Assembly: GCA_051657745.1 (NCBI GenBank)
Contig: JBOFLG010000111.1
Coordinates: 1 to 64,000 of the forward strand
Length of the DNA: 64,000 nucleotides
Reading direction: 5' to 3'
Origin: JBOFLG01 sp051657745
GTDB lineage: Bacteria; Actinomycetota; Actinomycetes; Actinomycetales; Dermatophilaceae
The number at the start of each line of letters is the position of its first letter. Position 1 is the first letter of the stretch. The position numbers and the translations under genes were made by a program. Below the pieces are notes generated by a model that had not been told where the DNA came from, made no database searches, and saw only the letters and a program-made list of their open reading frames with translations. Shown here in pieces: positions 8,484-17,416 of this stretch.

Positions 8484-10097
8484 TCAGCCTGATGGGGGCA
8501 GTCTGCGGAGCAACATCGTCACGGATAGGTCTGCGATGTCGTCGGGCGTGTCCATGGCGAACACCGTCGCGCCTCCCCGTGTGCTGCTCGGGACTGCAAT
8601 TGCGACCGGCTGCAACTGAGTCTGGTTGACCTCTCCCATGCCGACGAGCACCACCGTCACCGGCTTGTCGGGGTCGGCCTTCTCCGCGAGACGGGTTCGT
8701 AGCTCTTCAAGGGACAGGCCGCCGGTCGGATCATCATTGACCCCATCAGTGAACAGCGCCACGATGTTCGCCGCCCGAGGGTCGTACCCCTCGACTGCTG
8801 CACTGTAGGCAGCGTCGAGCGTGTCGTACAGGCCGGTGCTTCCGGCGAGTTGGCCGCCGAGCGAGCGGAGCGAGGTTGCGACCTTGGCTCGGTGGCCCGT
8901 CTGCTCGAGCGGCTGTACGGGCTGGAGTTGAGTCCAATCCTGCTCGCCGCGCTGCTGGGTGGAAAACGTCCACAGCCCCACGGAGCTCTGTCTGGCGAGA
9001 AGATCAATGGCCTCGGAGGCAGCCCGGGCAGCTACCTCGATCCGGGACTCACGACCCGAGCCAGCCGCCTGCTCCATCGACCGAGAGGTGTCGATCACCG
9101 TCAGCAGCCGAGTCGGCGTGGTGATGGCACGCCACAGCCGGTTCGCATCCGCAGTGACCGGTGCCGCGCTCAGCCGGGAGCGCATTGCCGATGCCGGTGG
9201 AGCACCTTCCACCACCGGCTCGAGGTCCGCTGACGTGCGGAACCCGCTGTCGCGCAGGGCCTGCTGACCCGCTGGTGCAGCAAAGGCGGCTTCGAGGTCA
9301 TCAATCGCCTTCGGCGGGACGGTCGTTGACGAGACCAGCGGAAAGTCAAGTGCCTCAATCCCAGACACCGGCACCGCGAGGGTAAGGCCGGAGACCCCGG
9401 CAGCAGCCACCTGCTGCTCAGTGGCGGGAAACACCGCGGGGTTGAAACCGCTGGTGTGGGAACTGAACAGAGTGGGCTCGGGGACGACCCGGCTGAGCAT
9501 CTTGCTGATGCCGGCCAGCGCCGCTCGACGTTGGTCCGGCGGCCGCGCATCGACCTCAGCCAGACCGGACATCAGCGCCATCCGCCCGACGACGGAACTG
9601 TTCGGGTCCGGCAGTCTGGTGTTCTCGGCGGAGACCACCGACCCCCAACTTAGCGGCTTCGGAGGGGTCGCGTTAGCGGGGACCACCACCACCACCGGAG
9701 TCGTCGCCACCGACTTACCGATTCGGAGTTTTCCGCTCGAGGACCGGGCAACCTCCTCAGCGACGAGGGTGGAGTCCGGGATCCACACCATCGGCGTCTC
9801 GCCCGACCTGGCGCTGAACCGTTCGGAGGTCGCATCAGCAGCCTCGGCCATCACCTGGTAGGTCGTACATTCGTCGATGGAGTCGGCGAGTTCGCGCACC
9901 ACCGACTCGATCGCAGGGGTGGTCATGACCGTGACCGTGGTCCGGTCGTCGCATCCGCTACCGGGCACAAACGAGTCGTCAGAAGCCACGACCACCCACG
10001 CCCGCCATCCGAGGATGCCGAGGACGAGAGCCGCAACGACTGCGATGACGGCCGGCCGCCTCGAAGAACGGACAATCCGATCATCGTCTTGTTCCAT
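8484..10097 (-). CDS. Membrane-anchored substrate-binding/VWA-domain protein
   Basis: The 537 residues begin with a basic N-terminus and one transmembrane anchor (about 15-37). They continue with an extracellular region resembling a type 2 periplasmic binding protein (about 50-310, starting TTVTVMTTPAIESVVRELAD) and end with a von Willebrand A domain whose metal site DTSRSM lies near residue 335 and whose TGLYDT and LFTDGVND motifs are intact. The ATG has an AAGGAG site. Such fusions are widespread in actinobacteria, but their ligand is unknown. It lies convergent to rel and is not part of the conserved core order, so it may be an insertion here. Confidence 0.8.
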   Translation of the reverse strand: MEQDDDRIVRSSRRPAVIAVVAALVLGILGWRAWVVVASDDSFVPGSGCDDRTTVTVMTTPAIESVVRELADSIDECTTYQVMAEAADATSERFSARSGETPMVWIPDSTLVAEEVARSSSGKLRIGKSVATTPVVVVVPANATPPKPLSWGSVVSAENTRLPDPNSSVVGRMALMSGLAEVDARPPDQRRAALAGISKMLSRVVPEPTLFSSHTSGFNPAVFPATEQQVAAAGVSGLTLAVPVSGIEALDFPLVSSTTVPPKAIDDLEAAFAAPAGQQALRDSGFRTSADLEPVVEGAPPASAMRSRLSAAPVTADANRLWRAITTPTRLLTVIDTSRSMEQAAGSGRESRIEVAARAASEAIDLLARQSSVGLWTFSTQQRGEQDWTQLQPVQPLEQTGHRAKVATSLRSLGGQLAGSTGLYDTLDAAYSAAVEGYDPRAANIVALFTDGVNDDPTGGLSLEELRTRLAEKADPDKPVTVVLVGMGEVNQTQLQPVAIAVPSSTRGGATVFAMDTPDDIADLSVTMLLRRLPPSG

Positions 10098-10130
10098 TCC
10101 CTGCTCCTTGTCGCTGCATGGATCTCACCT

Positions 10131-10165
10131 GGGGCCCACTCGTGCACACGTCCTGCGTGGCCCCC
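10131..10165 (-). terminator. Possible terminator after the DUF349 gene
   Basis: GGGGCCCAC and GTGGCCCCC form a stem with one bulge and a 17-base loop in the gap between the DUF349 stop and the next gene on the same strand. No U-tract is present. Confidence 0.35.
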
Positions 10166-10186
10166 CATGCTGCCGACTCCGGCGCG

Positions 10187-11560
10187 TCAACCTCCGCCGA
10201 ACTCGTTCAGGCCAGCTCGCGCTTGGTCGAGCCACTCGCGCTGAGTGCGCAGGCGCTGCCGCGCCGCGTCCGCGACCGCCGAATTGCCAGCGGCCTCGGC
10301 CGCAGCGAGCTCCGCCTCGACGGCGGCCACCGACGCTTCGAGTTGATCGGTGAGTGATCGTGCCCGGGCAGCGACCTCAGGGTTGGTCGACTGCCACTGG
10401 CGTTCCTCGGCATCCCGGACCGCCTTCTCCACTGCCCGCATCCGCTTCTCAACCCGTTCGAGGTCGCTGCGCGGGACCTTGCCGGCGCGCTCCCATCGGT
10501 CCTGGATGCCGCGCAAACTCGCCTTGGTTGCGGTCACGTCGGCGACCGGGAGCAGCGCCTCAGCGTCGGTAAGTAGGCGCTCCTTGACCGCGAGGTTCTC
10601 ACGGAACTCCTCGTCCTCGGCCGCGGCGACCTGGTCTTTGGCGGCAAAGAAGGCGTCCTGAGCGGCCCGGAACCGTTCCCAGAGTGCGTCGTCGTCGTTG
10701 CGAGCAGCCCGCCCGGCCCGGCGCCACTGCTCCATCAGTTGCTTGAACGCACGGGCGGTCGGTGCCCAGTCGGTGCTCGTAGCGAGCTCCTCGGCCTCCA
10801 CGACCAGCGACTCCTTGGTCGCCTTGGCTTCGGCACGGGTCGACTCGAGCTCGGCGTACCAGGCCCGCCGAGCCTTGTCGAAGGAGTTGCGAGCGTGGCT
10901 GAACCGCTGCCACAAGGCGGCCTCGGTGGACTTGTCCACCTTGGCTGCGGACCGCTGATGGCGCTTCCACTCGTCGAGGAGCACCTTCATCTGCTCGCCG
11001 CTGGTGCGCCACTGGATGGATTCAGCCGGCTGGGCCGCCACGGCTTCAGCCTGGATGACGATCGCCGTGCGCTCGTCCGCAGCGCGGCTACGGGCCTGGG
11101 CACGCAGCTCAGCTTCCGCGGCCCGCTTGGCCTCCAGCCCGCTCTCGACCCGTCCGACCGTGGCAAGCAGGGCCGGGATGTCACCCACCACCCCGGTCTG
11201 CTCGATGTGCTCCTGCAGCGTGCTGAGCCCATCCGCGACCTCTTTGGCCGAGACCTCGGGATTCTCCAGCCGGGCCTCGAGCAACTCGGCCGAGGAGGCG
11301 AGTTCGTCGTACTTGCGGGCGAAGTATTGGATTGCCTCGTCCCGCGACGCGCCCGGGTAGGACCCGATCTCGCGCTCTTCGTCGCCGACCCGGACGAAGA
11401 CCCGCCCCTGGTCGTCGACCCGTCCGAACCGCGCCGAGTCCGACGGCGCGTGCAGGACTGGCCCGGCACCGGCCCCGGGGCGCGACTGCATCCGGGCAGC
11501 GAGCGCCGCGGGGGAGGGGACCGGGGGTGTGGGCCGGTCGGGAGTGGTCTCGTCGGGCAC
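10187..11560 (-). CDS. DUF349 domain protein (coiled-coil)
   Basis: This is a 457-residue acidic, strongly helical protein built from repeated DUF349 units, each of the type W-x(n)-LWxRF-x-A-x(n)-F (for example ALWQRFSHARNSFDKARRAW and ALWERFRAAQDAFFAAK). The repeats span roughly residues 170-400 and are followed by a C-terminal coiled coil. DUF349 proteins are linked to RNA or ribosome-related functions in some bacteria, but the molecular role here is unknown. The GTG at 11560 lies one base after the cyclophilin stop, so it is cotranscribed; a longer reading frame to 11638 would run back into the cyclophilin gene and is rejected. Confidence 0.82.
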   Translation of the reverse strand: MPDETTPDRPTPPVPSPAALAARMQSRPGAGAGPVLHAPSDSARFGRVDDQGRVFVRVGDEEREIGSYPGASRDEAIQYFARKYDELASSAELLEARLENPEVSAKEVADGLSTLQEHIEQTGVVGDIPALLATVGRVESGLEAKRAAEAELRAQARSRAADERTAIVIQAEAVAAQPAESIQWRTSGEQMKVLLDEWKRHQRSAAKVDKSTEAALWQRFSHARNSFDKARRAWYAELESTRAEAKATKESLVVEAEELATSTDWAPTARAFKQLMEQWRRAGRAARNDDDALWERFRAAQDAFFAAKDQVAAAEDEEFRENLAVKERLLTDAEALLPVADVTATKASLRGIQDRWERAGKVPRSDLERVEKRMRAVEKAVRDAEERQWQSTNPEVAARARSLTDQLEASVAAVEAELAAAEAAGNSAVADAARQRLRTQREWLDQARAGLNEFGGG

Positions 11561-11561
11561 G

Positions 11562-12362
11562 TCAGGCCTTCTTCTCGGTGACAGCGACACTGAGGATGCT
11601 GATCGGCGCGGCAGGTAGCCCGTCGTCGGGGCTCGCACCGCCAGGTGCGACGCCTTCGGCAGCGATCCGTTCGACGATATCCAACCCGTCGGTCACGGTC
11701 CCAAAGATTGTGTACCCAGCGGGATCCGGGAGGCTCGAGTCGGCGTAGACGACAAAGAACTGCCCGCCGTTGCCGGCCTTCGGGTCCTGGGTTCGGGCCA
11801 TGGCGAGGGTGCCGCGCGGGTACGCGCCGTCGGCGGGTGCGTTCTCCACGCCGTATCCGTAGCCCGGGTTGCCCTGCCCGGTGCCGGTGGGATCGCCGCA
11901 CTGAAGCACCTTGAGCTGGGCCGAGGCGGTCAGTCGGTGGCACGGCCCGTTGCGCCAGTAGTTCTGCCGAGCGAGCTGCAGGAAGGAGGCGACCGCCTGC
12001 GGTGCCTTCGCGCCGTCGAGGGTGAGTTCGATGTCACCGCAGTTCGTGGTCATGGTGGCGACGAACGTCTTGCCGGCGGCGGTGGCCTTGTCGGGGAGGG
12101 TGAGTGTGGCGCCGGTACCCAGTGACGCTGGCGGTACCGCGCATCCAGCGCGCGACCGGCCCGCCGACGACGAGGACGACTTCTCGTCGCCACCGAAAGC
12201 CAGCGCCGCGGCGGTCGCTCCGCCGCCGACGATGGCCACCGTGCCCACTACTGCAGCCACCCTCCTGATCCTGGCGTGACGCTCCGCGCGCCGGGCGGCG
12301 GCCTTCATCCGCTTCGTACGGCGCCGGCGTTCACGAGCCCGTACCTGCTCCTTGGTCGCCAC
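11562..12362 (-). CDS. Membrane-anchored peptidylprolyl isomerase (cyclophilin type)
   Basis: The 266 residues start with a highly basic cytoplasmic segment (RRRRTKRMKAAARRAERH) and a transmembrane helix at about 34-56. A Ser-rich linker and a cyclophilin domain with FLQLARQNYWRNGPCHRL, GYGVENAP, GTLAMARTQDPKAGNGGQFFVVY and YTIFGTVTDGLDIVE follow. It should catalyse proline isomerisation outside the membrane during folding of exported proteins. The GTG start has GGGAGG ten bases upstream. Related genes occupy the same position next to rel and hisS in mycobacteria (ppiB). Confidence 0.9.
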   Translation of the reverse strand: MATKEQVRARERRRRTKRMKAAARRAERHARIRRVAAVVGTVAIVGGGATAAALAFGGDEKSSSSSAGRSRAGCAVPPASLGTGATLTLPDKATAAGKTFVATMTTNCGDIELTLDGAKAPQAVASFLQLARQNYWRNGPCHRLTASAQLKVLQCGDPTGTGQGNPGYGYGVENAPADGAYPRGTLAMARTQDPKAGNGGQFFVVYADSSLPDPAGYTIFGTVTDGLDIVERIAAEGVAPGGASPDDGLPAAPISILSVAVTEKKA

Positions 12363-12423
12363 GGGTGTGGTCCTCCCTGGTCGAGTCGTCAGCGGCGCTC
12401 AGTGTAGGCAACCGACCTGCGGA

Positions 12424-12429
12424 TACGCT
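12424..12429 (+). promoter_or_regulatory. Leaderless -10 element of the MBL hydrolase gene
   Basis: TACGCT is followed by 7 bases and GTG at 12437, with no Shine-Dalgarno sequence. Confidence 0.5.
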
Positions 12430-12436
12430 CCACCGC

Positions 12437-13138
12437 GTGCTTGTCGCCTCCTTTCCCGCCGCTGCCTTCGCCACGAACTGTTACGTACTCGCGCCCGCCG
12501 CAGGCGAGGAGTGCGTGGTGGTGGACCCCGGGATCGGTGTCGAGGACACCGTGCGGGAGGTACTCGCCGACCACCGGCTGCGGCCCGCCGCCGTACTGCT
12601 CACTCACGGTCATCTGGACCACGTGTACGCGGTGACGCCGGTCTGCGGCGGCGACCTCGCCGCCTACCTCCACGGCGACGACCGCTACCGGTTGCGCGAC
12701 CCGCTCGCGACGGTGCCGCCGCCGATGCTCGCGATGCTGGAGCAGCAGTTCGGCCGACGGGCCAGCTGGCACGAGCCGGAGCGGGTGGTCGAGGTGACCG
12801 ATCAGCAGCGGATGACGCTCGCCGGGCTCGATTTTGAGGTGCGGCACGCACCCGGCCACACCGAGGGCTCGGTGCTGTTCGCCATCAAGGACACTCCGCA
12901 GGGCGTCCCGGTCGGCGAGGAGGTCGACCGCACGGTGCTGGCCGGCGACGTGCTGTTCGCCGGCTCGGTTGGCCGCACCGACCTTCCGGGCGGTGACGAC
13001 GCGGCGATGCGGCGCTCGCTGCGCGACGTCATCCTCCCGCTCGCCGACTCCACGCTGGTGCTCACCGGCCACGGGCCGGCGACGACGATGCGCCGGGAAC
13101 GGGCGACCAATCCGTACCTGCAAGGATTGACCGCGTGA
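12437..13138 (+). CDS. MBL-fold metallohydrolase (glyoxalase II-like)
   Basis: The 233-residue product carries the dinuclear metal motif THGHLDH (LLTHGHLDHVYAV), a further histidine in HAPGHTEGS, the bridging aspartate in VLAGDVLFAGSVG and a last histidine in LTGHGPATT. These mark a glyoxalase II-like hydrolase; the substrate cannot be read from sequence. GTG 12437 is used because the upstream 24 codons are not conserved in character and a leaderless -10 precedes it. The stop overlaps the hisS GTG. The same MBL-hisS pair is found in mycobacteria. Confidence 0.88.
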   Translation: MLVASFPAAAFATNCYVLAPAAGEECVVVDPGIGVEDTVREVLADHRLRPAAVLLTHGHLDHVYAVTPVCGGDLAAYLHGDDRYRLRDPLATVPPPMLAMLEQQFGRRASWHEPERVVEVTDQQRMTLAGLDFEVRHAPGHTEGSVLFAIKDTPQGVPVGEEVDRTVLAGDVLFAGSVGRTDLPGGDDAAMRRSLRDVILPLADSTLVLTGHGPATTMRRERATNPYLQGLTA

Positions 13139-14541
13139 GCGAGCTCGCCGACACCCACCGGGCCGACACCGGACGACCCGACCCGGCGGCAAAGGGCGGC
13201 ATTCGCAAGGTCACCCCGCTGTCCGGTTTCCCCGAACTCCTTCCTGCCCACCGACTCGCTGAGTTGCACGTGCTCGACGTCATCCGCGAGGTGTTCGAGC
13301 TGCACGGGTTCGCTCCGCTCGAGACCCGTGCCGTCGAGCCGGTGGAGCGGCTGCTCGGCAAGGGTGGGGACGCCGACAAGGAGGTCTACGGCATCCACCG
13401 GCTCGCCGAGCGCTCGGAGGAGCGGGGCGGGTCCGATGGCGAGCTGGGCCTGCACTTCGACCTCACCGTGCCGTTCGCGCGGTACGTGCTCGAGAACGCC
13501 GGCCGGCTCGCGTTCCCGTTCCGGCGTTACCAGGTGCAGAAGGTGTGGCGCGGCGAGCGCCCGCAGGAGGGCCGGTTCCGCGAGTTCACCCAGGCCGACA
13601 TCGACGTCGTCGACATTGGCGAGCTCGCGCCGCACCACGAGGCCGAGGTGCCGCTCGTCGTGGCCGAGGTGTTCCGTCGGCTGCCGGTCGGGGAGTTCCG
13701 CATCCAGGTCAACAACCGCAAGGTGCCCGAGGGCTTCTTCCGGGGGCTCGGTCTCACCGACGTGGTCGGCACGCTGCGCATCGTCGACAAGCTCGACAAG
13801 ATCGGGGCCGAGAAGGTCACCTCGATGCTCCTCGACGCCGGTGCGACCGACGGGCAGGCGCAGTCGGTGCTGGCGCTGGCCGCCATCCGCACCGACGACC
13901 TCTCCTTCGTCGAGCAGGTGCGCGCGCTCGGCGTCGAGCACCCCACCCTCGACGAGGGCCTCGACGCGCTGGCCGCGGTGGTGCGGGCGGGGATAACGCG
14001 TGCGCCCGGCACCCTGGTGGCCGACCTCGGCGTCGCCCGCGGCCTCGACTACTACACCGGCACCGTCTACGAGACCCAGCTGGTCGGGGACGAGTCATGG
14101 GGCTCGGTGTGCTCGGGAGGCCGGTACGACTCGCTCGCCAGCGACGGACGCACCACCTACCCGGGTGTCGGCATCTCGATCGGTGTCTCGCGACTCGTGC
14201 ACCTGCTCATCGCCCACCGCGGGCTGACTGCATCACGGTCCACGCCATCCGCGGTCCTGGTGGCAATGCCCGACGACGCTGCCCGGGAACGTTCCGACGC
14301 GGTGGCCGCAGCGTTGCGCTCCCGGGGCATCCCCTGCGAAGTGGCACCCAGTGCGGCTAAGTTCGGCAGGCAGATTCGCCACGCCGACCGGCGCGGCATC
14401 CCCTACGTCTGGTTCCCCGGCGCCGGTGACGGCGACCGCGACCAGGTGAAGGACATCCGCTCCGGCGAGCAGGTCGACGCCGACGCCACCAGTTGGCGCT
14501 GCCCCGACGCCGACCTGCGCCCCGTCATCCACACCGGCTGA
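13135..14541 (+). CDS. hisS: Histidine-tRNA ligase
   Basis: This class II aminoacyl-tRNA synthetase charges tRNA-His. The 468 residues show motif 1 (around GFPELLPAHRLAE), motif 2 (YQVQKVWRGERPQEGRFREFTQADID), the histidine-specific LVADLGVARGLDYYTGTVYE and SGGRYDSL loops, and a C-terminal anticodon-binding domain (VLVAMPDDA onwards). The GTG overlaps the upstream hydrolase stop, indicating translational coupling. It is convergent with the next gene, 7 bases away. Confidence 0.95.
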   Translation: MSELADTHRADTGRPDPAAKGGIRKVTPLSGFPELLPAHRLAELHVLDVIREVFELHGFAPLETRAVEPVERLLGKGGDADKEVYGIHRLAERSEERGGSDGELGLHFDLTVPFARYVLENAGRLAFPFRRYQVQKVWRGERPQEGRFREFTQADIDVVDIGELAPHHEAEVPLVVAEVFRRLPVGEFRIQVNNRKVPEGFFRGLGLTDVVGTLRIVDKLDKIGAEKVTSMLLDAGATDGQAQSVLALAAIRTDDLSFVEQVRALGVEHPTLDEGLDALAAVVRAGITRAPGTLVADLGVARGLDYYTGTVYETQLVGDESWGSVCSGGRYDSLASDGRTTYPGVGISIGVSRLVHLLIAHRGLTASRSTPSAVLVAMPDDAARERSDAVAAALRSRGIPCEVAPSAAKFGRQIRHADRRGIPYVWFPGAGDGDRDQVKDIRSGEQVDADATSWRCPDADLRPVIHTG

Positions 14542-14548
14542 CGGCGGG

Positions 14549-15154
14549 TCAGGCCGGCGGTCGCAGGCCGGCCTCCTTCAGCTCCAGCACGGCCAGCGCG
14601 CGGATGACGTCGCGCTCGCCGCGGCGCCAGGCGCCGGCTGGGTCATCGGTGATTCTCGCGAGGCGCGGCATGGGCTGGTTCGCCATGGCCCGCAGCGCGA
14701 ACAGGTCGAGATCGGCAGCGGCGTCGATGAGGCGCTGGGCGGCGCTCGCCTGGCGGGCGAACCGCCACCGGAGGCGCACCCACACCGCACCCGTCACCAG
14801 GACAGGCGCGAGCACCGTGACCACGGCGAGCACGAGCGCCAGTCGCTCGACCGCATCGACCAGCCCGGCGCCGGCCGCCTCCAGTTCAGAACCAACGCCG
14901 GCCACCGACCGGAATGGGGTCGCGACGCGATCCCGCAGCACCGGGAGGTCGTCGACCGAGTCGCCGGCGGTGGTCATCGTGCCGCGGAACCCCGATCCTG
15001 CGTCCGCTAGCCGGCGCCCTGGCTCCGCGAGTTGGAGAGTGGTGTCGTGCACCCAACTGCCGACCCGGACCCACAGCACCGTCCAGAGCACGATGCCGAG
15101 ATCGGCGGTCAGCTGGCGCAGGCGCCGCACCGGCAGGTCGCTGTACAGCTTCAT
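14549..15154 (-). CDS. Hypothetical two-helix membrane protein
   Basis: No function is recognised. The 201 residues have a first transmembrane helix at about 16-33 (LTADLGIVLWTVLWVRVG), an extracytoplasmic stretch of about 70 residues with helical heptad character, a second helix at about 108-130 (LALVLAVVTVLAPVLVTGAVWV), and a cytoplasmic tail containing ALRAMANQPM and DDPAGAWRRGE. The ATG has a GGAGG site 8 bases upstream. Similar two-helix proteins of unknown role are common in actinobacteria. It is transcribed divergently from ald. Confidence 0.75.
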   Translation of the reverse strand: MKLYSDLPVRRLRQLTADLGIVLWTVLWVRVGSWVHDTTLQLAEPGRRLADAGSGFRGTMTTAGDSVDDLPVLRDRVATPFRSVAGVGSELEAAGAGLVDAVERLALVLAVVTVLAPVLVTGAVWVRLRWRFARQASAAQRLIDAAADLDLFALRAMANQPMPRLARITDDPAGAWRRGERDVIRALAVLELKEAGLRPPA

Positions 15155-15290
15155 CCGTGGTCCTCCGTGTTCCCTGGGTTGTGCCGAGCCTGCGCCGGCT
15201 CGGCACTAGACTTCCACCGCCCTCGGCACGGAGGGCCCGCACGGACGGGCAACGGCGCCCGCCTCCTTGATCCAGACAGGTCTGATAACC

Positions 15291-16406
15291 GTGAAGGTCG
15301 GCATCCCCAGCGAGGTCAAGAACAACGAGTTCCGGGTCGGTATCACGCCAGTGGGCGTCAACGAACTGATCCGGCATGGTCACGAGGTACTCGTGCAGGA
15401 AGGCGCGGGCATCGGCTCGGCGATCCCGGATCGGGACTACGGTGCCCAAGGCGCCCGGATCGTCGCCGCTGCCGACGACGTGTGGGGCGAGGCCGACCTG
15501 GTGATGAAGGTCAAGGAGCCGGTCGCCGAGGAGTACCACCGGCTCCGCGACGGGCTGGTGCTGTTCACCTACCTCCACCTCGCCGCCGACGAGCCGCTGA
15601 CCCGTGAACTGGTCGCGAGGAAGGTCACCGCGATCGCCTACGAGACCGTGCAGTTGCCGTCCGGGCTGCTGCCGTTGCTCTACCCGATGTCCGAGGTCGC
15701 AGGCTGTCTCGCGCCCCAGGTGGGTGCGCACGCGATGATGAAGGCGCATGGCGGCCGGGGTGTGCTGATGGGCGGTATCGGCGGCGTCGCCAACGCCAAG
15801 GTGGTCGTGCTCGGCGCCGGGGTGGCCGGACAGAACGCCGCGAACATCGCGCTCGGGATGGGCGCTGACGTCACCCTTCTCGACACCGACCTCGACAAAC
15901 TGCGGATGAGTTTTTGGCGTTACGACAACCGAGTGGCGCAGATCGCCTCCTCGGCCATGGCGGTCGCCGAGCAGGTGCGCGACGCCGACCTGGTGATCGG
16001 CACCGTCCTCATCCCGGGCGCCAAGGCGCCCAAGCTGGTCACCGACGAGATGGTCAGCCGGATGAAGCCGGGCTCGGTGCTCGTTGATGTCGCCATCGAC
16101 CAGGGCGGCTGCTTCGAACACAGCCGACCCACCACCCACGCCGACCCCACCTTCTCGGTGCACGAGTCGGTCTACTACTGCGTCGCCAATATGCCGGGCG
16201 CAGTGCCGACCACCTCGACCTGGGCGCTGACCAACGCGACCCTCGCCTACGCGACGCGGATCGCGAACCACGGCTGGCGGGACGCGATGCGCGCCGATCC
16301 GCCGCTCGCGTCGGGCTTAAACACCCACGCCGGCGCCGTCACCTGCGCACCGGTGGCCGAAACATTCGGGATGCCGAGCATCCCGGTGGCCGAGGCGCTC
16401 TCCTGA
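15291..16406 (+). CDS. ald: Alanine dehydrogenase
   Basis: This NAD-dependent enzyme interconverts L-alanine with pyruvate and ammonia. The 371-residue product begins VKVGIPSEVKNNEFRVGITP; the substrate-binding lysine is in VMKVKEP, the catalytic histidine in FTYLHLAADE, and the nucleotide-binding glycines in VVVLGAGVAGQNAANIALGMGADVT. GTG 15291 gives exactly the family length and family N-terminus; a TTG 24 bases upstream is possible but adds an unconserved stretch. The stop overlaps the probable start of xerD. Confidence 0.95.
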   Translation: MKVGIPSEVKNNEFRVGITPVGVNELIRHGHEVLVQEGAGIGSAIPDRDYGAQGARIVAAADDVWGEADLVMKVKEPVAEEYHRLRDGLVLFTYLHLAADEPLTRELVARKVTAIAYETVQLPSGLLPLLYPMSEVAGCLAPQVGAHAMMKAHGGRGVLMGGIGGVANAKVVVLGAGVAGQNAANIALGMGADVTLLDTDLDKLRMSFWRYDNRVAQIASSAMAVAEQVRDADLVIGTVLIPGAKAPKLVTDEMVSRMKPGSVLVDVAIDQGGCFEHSRPTTHADPTFSVHESVYYCVANMPGAVPTTSTWALTNATLAYATRIANHGWRDAMRADPPLASGLNTHAGAVTCAPVAETFGMPSIPVAEALS

Positions 16407-17356
16407 CCTCTCCCGCCCCGTCGGCCGCGCGCCCCGGCACGCCGCCGGTCGCGCTCGTTCGGGCGGTCGACACCTGGCTCGCCCACCTCGACGTCGAGAA
16501 GGGCGCGTCCCGCAACACGCTGGCCGCCTACCGCCGAGACCTGGGCCGCTGGGTCGACTTCCTCGCTGGCACCGGGGTCACCAGCCCGCGCCAGGTCACC
16601 GAATCACGGGTCACCGAGTTCCTCACCCGGTTGCACGACGGCGATGACACCCATCCACCGCTGGCGGCGGCATCCGCCGCACGCGCCGTGGTCGCGATCC
16701 GGGGCCTGCATCGGTTCCTGGCCGCCGAGGGCCTGATCGACGTAGATCCGGCCCGCAGCGTCCAGCCCCCACGCCCGCCGGGCCGGCTACCCACGGCGAT
16801 CTCGGTCGACGAGGTCCGCCGACTCTTGGACGCCACCGCAGCGGACACCCCGACCGGCTTCCGGGACCGGGCGCTGCTCGAGGTTCTGTACGGCACCGGT
16901 GCGCGCATCTCAGAGGCCGTCGGACTCGACCTCGACGATGTCGGAGACGACGTGGTCCGGTTGCGCGGCAAGGGAAACAAAGAGCGGCTGGTGCCGCTCG
17001 GCTCCTACGCTGCCGATGCGCTCGCGACCTGGCAGGTACGTGGTCGGCCGGTGCTTGCGGCGCACGGCCGAGGGACCCCGGCACTCTTCGTCGGAACGCG
17101 CGGGGCCCGCCTCAGCCGACAGAGCGCGTGGTCGGCATTGCGGGCCGCCGCCGAACGCGCCCAGCTGGCACGTGGGGTGTCGCCACACACCCTGCGACAC
17201 TCATTCGCTACCCACCTCCTCGAGGGTGGCGCCGACGTTCGGGTGGTCCAGGAACTGCTCGGTCATGCCTCGGTCACGACAACCCAGGTGTACACGCTGG
17301 TGACTGTGCACCAACTGCGCGAGGTCTACGTCCAAAGCCATCCGCGGGCCCGCTGA
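16403..17356 (+). CDS. xerD: Tyrosine recombinase XerD
   Basis: XerD resolves chromosome dimers at dif together with XerC. The 317 residues contain the SAM-like N-terminal core-binding domain (AVDTWLAHLDVEKGASRNTLAAYRRDL) and the catalytic domain with R in GTGARISEA, HTLRH, LGHAS and the nucleophile in TQVYTLV. The N-terminal domain is in frame back to 16403, but that stretch has no ATG, GTG or TTG until a TTG at 16631, which would delete the domain. The simplest reading is a CTG start at 16403 overlapping the ald stop as CTGA. It stands upstream of parA-scpAB as in other actinobacteria. Confidence 0.9.
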   Translation: MTSPAPSAARPGTPPVALVRAVDTWLAHLDVEKGASRNTLAAYRRDLGRWVDFLAGTGVTSPRQVTESRVTEFLTRLHDGDDTHPPLAAASAARAVVAIRGLHRFLAAEGLIDVDPARSVQPPRPPGRLPTAISVDEVRRLLDATAADTPTGFRDRALLEVLYGTGARISEAVGLDLDDVGDDVVRLRGKGNKERLVPLGSYAADALATWQVRGRPVLAAHGRGTPALFVGTRGARLSRQSAWSALRAAAERAQLARGVSPHTLRHSFATHLLEGGADVRVVQELLGHASVTTTQVYTLVTVHQLREVYVQSHPRAR

Positions 17357-17416
17357 TAGGGTCGAGCCGTTCGGCGGCAGGCTGACCGCGCATGGGCGTC
17401 AAGACCGGGAGTGAGA

